From positions 15,259,798 through 15,323,797 of the forward strand of contig NC_134837.1 of the NCBI RefSeq assembly GCF_004210375.1: DNA of 64,000 bases, read 5' to 3'. The notes below the pieces were generated by a model. It did no database searches and was not told where the DNA came from. It worked only from the letters and a program-made list of their open reading frames with translations. A program made the position numbers and the translations under genes. How positions within the stretch are numbered: the stretch's first letter is position 1; each line of letters starts with the position of its first letter. Of the stretch, positions 58,630-64,000 are shown one piece after another. This DNA is from Tachypleus tridentatus. Lineage: Eukaryota; Arthropoda; Merostomata; Xiphosura; Limulidae.

Positions 58630-59460
58630 ATTCACGTTATATTTTTTAGGAGAGAAATGTCATCTGCAGTTAGTTATCTTTAAAAAAGTTTTTCTTCATA
58701 TTTTCCTTTGAAAAAGTAAAAACTCGAATCTTCAGTAGCTTACGAATTACATAGGTTGAAGGATATTTAAATGTTCATATTTCCGTACTTCAGTTACGAA
58801 ACAAGTACAACGTCATTTGAACAAAAACGGTTGTATGATAAGTGAATTATCATATCTTTAAAAGGAGAATAAACGAAAGGCGACAGTAGTTATCTGAAAA
58901 TATTCATATCATATAAGGTTTTATTCAATAGAGCATTATACACATGAAATGCAATCAGATTAAAAATTGATAAAAAATATATTCATTTGACGTAAAATTA
59001 ACAAGTTGACAAAATCTATGCAAAGTTATTTCGTTACACTTTCAAATTAATAACCATTCGATAAAGTTTTAGATAACAAGAAACAACGTCACCAATGTAA
59101 TATTTAACGCTTTTTCTGACTAGGAACGTGGAAATATAGAATGAAACCCCTAAACTTTAATATTTTATGGCCGTTGTGTAGCTTTCCATCAAGAAAACAG
59201 TCAAAGAAACAGAGAAATAGGTTAAAATTCAATAACGTTAAACTGGATGAAGTAATCTTAAGTTATATTATAATTAAAATGTAGTACAAAGCATAGTTAA
59301 GAAAATCTGATGTCTCTTTAACATCCGAGAGAGAAATTAGGGTAAAATATTTTGAGGTTTATTGACACATCAATTAACATAGAATACACAAACTGCATAA
59401 CTATAAATAGTTGTTTAGTTGAGAATATAATTTAGTAATCAAGTAATGAACACACATTCA
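58630..59460. other. AT-rich non-coding stretch
   Basis: No gene or repeat recognised. Confidence 0.45.
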
Positions 59461-59464
59461 TTCA

Positions 59465-59519
59465 AATGTTTGTTTGTTTTGAATTTCGCGCAAAGCTACA
59501 CGAGGGCTATCTGTGCTAC
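59465..59519 (-). mobile_element. SINE group A tail, strongly 5'-truncated
   Basis: TTTGTTTGTTTTGAATTTCG to GGCTATCTGTGCT. Flanking ACATTCA-type sequence may be a short TSD. Confidence 0.85.
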
Positions 59520-59600
59520 ATTCAATGTTAGCAGTAATTGCATTATTAAACGTTGTCAAATGAGTGGGAATGCCATCTAAAAAACTATTAACAAGAGAAG

Positions 59601-59673
59601 TGACGTCATGGTTCCACGAAGTGGTGGTACGACAGAGCATTTTGTTAGAAAACAGAATTGGATAATGACGTCA
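59601..59673. promoter_or_regulatory. Two CRE palindromes
   Basis: Perfect TGACGTCA at 59601-59608 and 59666-59673, 65 bases apart in a non-repeat stretch. CREB/ATF factors bind this site. Whether there is a promoter here is unknown. Confidence 0.35.
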
Positions 59674-59824
59674 GCTACGAAAAGCACGCAATAATTAACG
59701 CATTAAAATAATCATTAATCTAATTAGTATATTGTTTATTTTATAATAATACTATTTTATCTTTCATAGTCCTGCTAAAGAACGAGGTGAGGCGGATGGT
59801 ATTACTAAGAGCAGTGTTTGTGTA

Positions 59825-59904
59825 GGCAGATAGTGTTTCAAGAGCAGATAAGAGCAGGGTTTCTGAAGGCAGATAGTGTTTCAAGAGCAGATAAGAGCAG
59901 GGTT
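59825..59904 (+). repeat. Tandem duplication, 43-bp unit
   Basis: GGCAGATAGTGTTTCAAGAG and CAGATAAGAGCAGGGTT present twice. Confidence 0.88.
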
Positions 59905-60167
59905 ACGGCATATCTGCCTAAACATTTCAAATATTCTCACTTGAACTTCATAGTTTTAAATCTATACTTCAATTATATATTCTGATAATAAAATACCCAT
60001 CAATCCCTGAACTATGGAGAAAGTATTGCATAATTCAAATGACATTCTGTTTGATTGGTGTTTACCTGAAGGAAATATTGCAAACATTCGTTTACATGTA
60101 TTCACTCTGAAAAGGATGTTTACTTAAATATCTAAATATTAATAATAAATTACCTTTCATACATATG

Positions 60168-60292
60168 TAAAAACGGCTGGTTTGGGTTCAGAAAACGTTT
60201 CGCTCCTCCACTAGTGCTTTCTCTATCCATACCAGCTGTATTTAAATATATAATTTTCTAAACAAGAGGGTTTTCTCGTCATCACAAATTAC
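60168..60292 (-). mobile_element. Penelope-like terminal repeat lacking the hammerhead
   Basis: GTAAAAACGGCTGGTTTGGG, AGAAAACGTTTCGCTCCTCC and AAACAAGAGGGTTTTCTCGT share the outer ends of the other copies, but no CUGANGA strand is present. Confidence 0.6.
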
Positions 60293-60591
60293 CTTTCATA
60301 TTTATCTTTATAAGATGATTTGTTTTGTTAATTGTTTAAAAGACCTATGCAAATGGTTTTCTTTATCCATTGCTATTGTAGAAAATTATAATCTTGCCTT
60401 TCTGTAGAAATGTTCATGAGATTTTGTGTAGAGGTTGTTTCTTATTGGTTTATAACTTTACCCAGAGAGTTGATTGGCTGCTACTAAATCTATTTGCATA
60501 TAGATGTACTTCCAAAAAAGGGTAATAGTTCTACAAACTTTGATCTTAGGAGTAGGTGTAAATTAAAAAAGAAGTATACATCACTGATTTC

Positions 60592-62017
60592 AAAGTTCTG
60601 TTTCAACACCGACTTACAGATATTTAAACAGGAGAAAGAGTTCTTACGTAAGATAAGAGAAAAAATGAAGATGTCTTACACTCAACACTAGGAACAAACG
60701 TCACTGGTGCTACACTCTGCAGAATGTTTCCTTTAAGCTGAGTGGCCACACAAACACCAATCAAGTGTCGCAAACTTAATTATTCTAGTCGCGAGATATT
60801 CTCACTACAAATGAGTAGTCTCAACATGTTGATGGCTTTAATGACTGTGATAGTTGATAGGCCTAAAGCCCAAACAGCTACCTAGTATCATTGCAGAGCG
60901 TTCTAATGATCCAACAGGATTGATGGTATAAAAAATCGCACATCCACACACATTGCTTTGATACTGGTGCACATTAAAACATTTATTCTGCACGTGTATT
61001 CAAAAGATTAGAAGAAATATTACCCTGCAGTTCTAGAGTTCTTTTTAGACACTCTCTCCACCCCCCAAAAAAAAAACACACACACAAAAAACAACAAACT
61101 TAAACTCAGTTGTCTGTATAAGTACTTCATTAGTCTGGGAAACAATAACTCGGAATAGGAACCGACTCTTTCACAAAACAGTTTTAGTCTGTAATAACCA
61201 CTGTAGGTTTGAAGAAAATCTGTAGGCATAAAGATAAAAGGACTTTTCCACACCTTGCTAAACTTGTCTTATGATATAAAGTAAGGAAAATACTAGATAT
61301 TCAGAAATCAATTCAGTCTCTAAGAAGGCCACATTATGAAGTTCTTCTGAGATGTTATTTTCTAGCCGAGTTGAAAACTCACAACCCAGAAGTTATCACT
61401 ATCATAAGAAAAAAAGACTTGTATTCACTTCTTTGAAAAACTAAGCACAATACTTGTGCAATTGCACAAACTTGAAAATGTTATATAAAACTTGAGCCTC
61501 TCCAAGTCATTACAATCTAAGCCACTAGGTTCAGTCATGCTGTGTTTGATGACAGTAACCCTGATTCTTGACAATTAAGCTGCAATGTAAGCTTTATTGT
61601 AAAGGGCTTATGTAATACTATCATGTCCAAAATACACCACTTCTCCCTCATGCTTTCCATAAGCCCTCTGTTATACGAGGACGACAGTTTCTCAGTGCCA
61701 ATTTCGACGGACCAGTTGCATAGAAATTCTCAGATGCTGCATCCAGCAACTTGTTGACTGGTATGTTTTTATTTGTCATAGCATGAATACCAATTTCATT
61801 GTCCAGTTGCTTGAGGAATGTTTCCATTCAAAGGGAAGTTAACACTGATCTTGGTGAACCTATACCATGCAAGTCTTGTTTGCGATAGTAGGTCCTCTTT
61901 TTATTATGTTTCATGCTGTTGCCTGGAACGCGTGGGCGGCTTTTACTACCGAACTTCTTGCTCTCACACTGCAAATCTTCATAAGTAGTTATGACAACAT
62001 TCTATATCAATCATGTG
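60592..62017 (+). repeat. Local duplication, copy 2
   Basis: Partner of 52947-54507, same orientation, about 7.6 kb away. It lacks both mobile insertions of copy 1 and has about 90 extra bases near 61866-61955. The - strand frame reading METFLKQLDNEIGIHAMTNK and NIPVNKLLDAASENFYATGP is protein-like, so the unit may derive from a decayed gene. The + strand frame 61867-62127 lies partly in the extra bases and I do not support it as a gene. Confidence 0.85.
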
Positions 62018-62070
62018 ACGCCATGAAAGATTTATATAAAGCTAGTTTATTGTTTGGCCCAAGACTGAAA

Positions 62071-62257
62071 ACCCAATTATTGTATCTAAGTGTTCGAGTG
62101 ACTATACTACTCACAGGAGCCCCCTAGTAGCACAGCAGGTGGCAACGGATATCAAAACCCGGTTTCCAGCGGTGTGAGTTCATAGACACCGTTTGTGCTA
62201 CTAGGGGGCTCCTGTCAATGGTATAGACGCTCGAACACTTAGATGCAATGATTGGGG
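62071..62257. repeat. Inverted repeat with SINE-like head at its centre
   Basis: Arms 62071-62134 and 62194-62257 are about 64 bases each. The inner 22 bases of each arm (core AGGAGCCCCCTAGTAGCACA) match perfectly. The sequence right after the left inner arm (GCAGGTGGCAACGG, AACCCGGTTTCCAGCGGTG) resembles a group C SINE head, so head-to-head SINE pieces may have built it. Confidence 0.8.
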
Positions 62258-62753
62258 TTTCACTCAATCAGCCTCATGAACTAAATCTATTAACAAAACT
62301 TAACAAATAATAGATAGGAAATTACGTTCTAGGATCAGTTTTTCATGTTTATAGCCAATCATTTATAGTAAACTTGTAAAATCATTTGTTAAAGGCAAAA
62401 AAATCTTTATTTTCCTATTAATCGTCCATCCAAGCATATAAGCCTTGGTTAAACTGACGGTTCACTTTACTGTCGCTACAGTATCTATTAACGTTGACGA
62501 AACGTATCATATAGCAGTCTCTAGGTTTCTTGCATAGACTGTCTTTCTATACGTTCGAGGGACAATTAACAAGAAAATAGATATTTTTTTGCCTTTAACA
62601 AAGTTAAATAAACTTCATCTTGCAAGTTTATTATAAATGATTGGCCATAAACATGAAAAACTGATTCTAGACCATAATTCCCTATCTAATATTTGTTAAG
62701 TTTTGTTAATAGATGCTAGAAAGATTTAGTTCATGGGTCTGATTGAGTGAAAT
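62258..62753. repeat. Fold-back structure with about 190-bp arms
   Basis: Left arm 62258-62448 (starts TTTCACTCAATCAG) and right arm about 62562-62753 (ends CTGATTGAGTGAAA) are reverse complements at roughly 85-90% by eye with two small indels, around a 113-base loop. No coding capacity and no clear TSD. It may be a MITE-like fold-back element or an inverted duplication. It abuts the preceding inverted repeat at 62257/62258. Confidence 0.85.
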
Positions 62754-62817
62754 GTATATATATATATACAAGTTGTGCACAAACTGAAATGTAGTACACT
62801 CATACAAATGTATACTT

Positions 62818-62925
62818 AAACAGCAGTAAGTCTACGTGTCTACAACTCTAAAATCAGGGGTTCGATTCCATTTGGTGGACTCAGCAGATAGCCCCATGTG
62901 GCTTTGCTATAAGAAGACACACACA
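62818..62925 (+). mobile_element. SINE group B
   Basis: ACAGCAGTAAGTCTACGTGT, GGGGTTCGATTCCATTTGG, CTCAGCAGATAGCCCCATG, GTGGCTTTGCTATAAGAAG with ACAC tail. Confidence 0.9.
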
Positions 62926-63365
62926 CTTATACAAAACTTAATTTAATCCTGACAATTCAGTATTTTATAATCTATGTAAGTTTCAGTTTGTGTTATTCAT
63001 AAATACCAAAGGTTATCGATCTGTGAGCTGGACTTGGTCACCTGAATTTGCTCCTGGATGAATTTGGAGAACACAATCCCAGTTGTAAGATGTGTGATAG
63101 TATTATTTATTTTCGTGTCTAAACAATTACGTTCTAGAGAAATTAAACTATGTGTAAACAACAGTAGTTTTAAACTAGAAATATGTGACTCTAGGTCAAA
63201 AAGTAGTAACTTGAAACATAAGTTCTCAATGTACACGCAAATCGTGAGAAAGAGAACGATATGAAAGTGAGTTTTGTATCCTTGTGTAAAGTAAATTAAC
63301 AAACACATTAATTTTAGTTACTTTTAAGTTAGTTACGTATAAAACTTATTCTTCACTAATTAAGT

Positions 63366-63450
63366 TTGTTTGTTTGAAGTTAAGCACAAAGTTACACAAT
63401 AGTTGACTGTGTTCTGTATCTCAGGATAGCTGGTATGGGTATTAACACTT
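63366..63450 (-). mobile_element. SINE group C, truncated
   Basis: GTTTGTTTGTTTGAAGTTAA, GCACAAAGTTACACAATAG, GTGTTCTGTATC; head missing. Confidence 0.75.
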
Positions 63451-63454
63451 TTAC

Positions 63455-63855
63455 TAATAACGTGTTTACCTGAAGATGACCTAAGAAGGTCGATTTGTTT
63501 TGTTTTGAATTTCGTGCAAAGCTACTTGAGGGCTATCTGAGCTAGTTGTCCGTAATTTAGCAGTGTAAGACTAGAGGGAAGGCAGCTAGTCATCACTACT
63601 CACCGCCAACTCTTGGGCTACTCTTTTGCCAACGAATAGTGGGACTAACTGTCACATTATAACGCCACCACCGCTGAAATGGCATGTTTGGTGTGACGGG
63701 GATTCGGACCCGCGACCCTCAGATTATGAGTCGAGTACCTTAACACCTGGCCATGCCGGGTCTAAGAAGGTGGAAACATTGTTCTCTGCTTTATTAGTAA
63801 AAGTGTAGATAAAAAAGATACGTTTTTACTTTAAGTGGGTTTCCCGTCATCACGA
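63455..63855 (+). mobile_element. Penelope-like terminus split by a SINE
   Basis: CTGAAGA (63470-63476), TGACCTAAGAAGGTCGA, then the SINE 63494-63761, then CTAAGAAGGTGGAAACATTG and, near 63834, AGTGGGTTTCCCGTCATCAC, the common outer end. Without the SINE the hammerhead strands CTGAAGA and GAAAC would be in their usual spacing. Confidence 0.7.
63494..63761 (-). mobile_element. SINE group A, full length, 13-bp TSD, inside a PLE terminus
   Basis: Flanked by CTAAGAAGGTCGA (63481-63493) and CTAAGAAGGTGGA (63762-63774). Reverse copy from TTTGTTTTGTTTTGAATTTC through GGGATTCGGACCCGCGACCC to CACCTGGCCATGCCGGG. Confidence 0.94.
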
Positions 63856-63859
63856 TTCA

Positions 63860-63928
63860 CTGTGCTCTGCCCACCACGGGTATCCGAACCGACTTCTGAT
63901 GTTGTAGGTTTGCAGACATATCGTATTT
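63860..63928 (-). mobile_element. SINE group C head fragment
   Basis: CTGTGCTCTGCCCACCACGG, GTATCCGAACC, GTAGGTTTGCAGACATA fit a reversed group C head without its tail. Confidence 0.65.
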
Positions 63929-64000
63929 TTTGTTCAACTTGGGGTATTATGACGAGTAACATATGGCCTAGCTAATTAATGAGTGAATAACTTCTGTATA

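Noticed and set aside
61867-62127. 86-codon + strand frame with hydrophobic N-terminus
   Set aside because: It crosses the end of a decayed duplication and enters an inverted repeat. Only copy 2 has it, and it shows no support as a membrane protein gene.
26783-63761. True tRNA genes at the heads of SINEs
   Set aside because: The A and B boxes are present, but anticodon stems do not pair, acceptor ends are missing and the sequence continues into SINE core.

Overview
This window is a piece of an animal nuclear genome. It is AT-rich, has no long open reading frames, shows intron-like spacing of a few short exon candidates, and is full of tRNA-derived SINEs, Penelope-like fragments and minisatellites. 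The dominant SINE (a tRNA-like head, then a conserved core, then a tail ending CTTTGCGCGAAATTC plus AAAC repeats) is one I associate from memory with horseshoe crabs (Xiphosura). I therefore think a chelicerate, probably a horseshoe crab, but I cannot search to confirm this.

Region 1 (1 to about 23 kb) has almost no SINEs. It looks like intronic or intergenic AT-rich DNA. It carries weak exon candidates on the + strand (1.67, 2.31, 4.75, 5.09, 6.61 and 12.8 kb) and on the - strand (18.6, 21.0 and 22.8 kb), which would make two convergent genes if real. It also holds a hAT MITE with an 8-bp target duplication (8.15 kb), a dead hAT transposase (10.76-11.65 kb), a decayed coding-like block on the - strand (14.6-15.35 kb), three long minisatellites (36-bp, 58-bp and 57-bp units), and a mariner-type DUF4817 helix-turn-helix fragment (16.9 kb) that is cut off where the 57-bp array begins.

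Region 2 (about 23 to 64 kb) is an insertion graveyard: roughly 45 SINE copies or fragments in four related groups (A-D), many with clear 10-13 bp target-site duplications, several nested. Penelope-like element (PLE) remnants occur at 28.6-29.3, 33.4, 53.9, 57.1, 60.2 and 63.5 kb. Three of them carry an intact-looking hammerhead-ribozyme-type core, and two more a damaged one. Other items are a homogeneous 53-bp satellite (34.4-35.8 kb), a pseudogene of a multicopy arthropod protein family (43.5-44.4 kb), a likely signal-peptide exon on the + strand (41.0 kb), a second hAT MITE (51.4 kb), a local duplication pair (52.9-54.5 and 60.6-62.0 kb) and a pair of abutting fold-back structures (62.07-62.75 kb).

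No complete protein-coding gene, rRNA or bona fide tRNA gene is visible. The best functional candidates are the hammerhead-bearing PLE termini and the secreted-protein first exon. The most informative genome history is the duplicated segment, in which one copy carries a SINE and a PLE terminus and the other keeps both empty sites.
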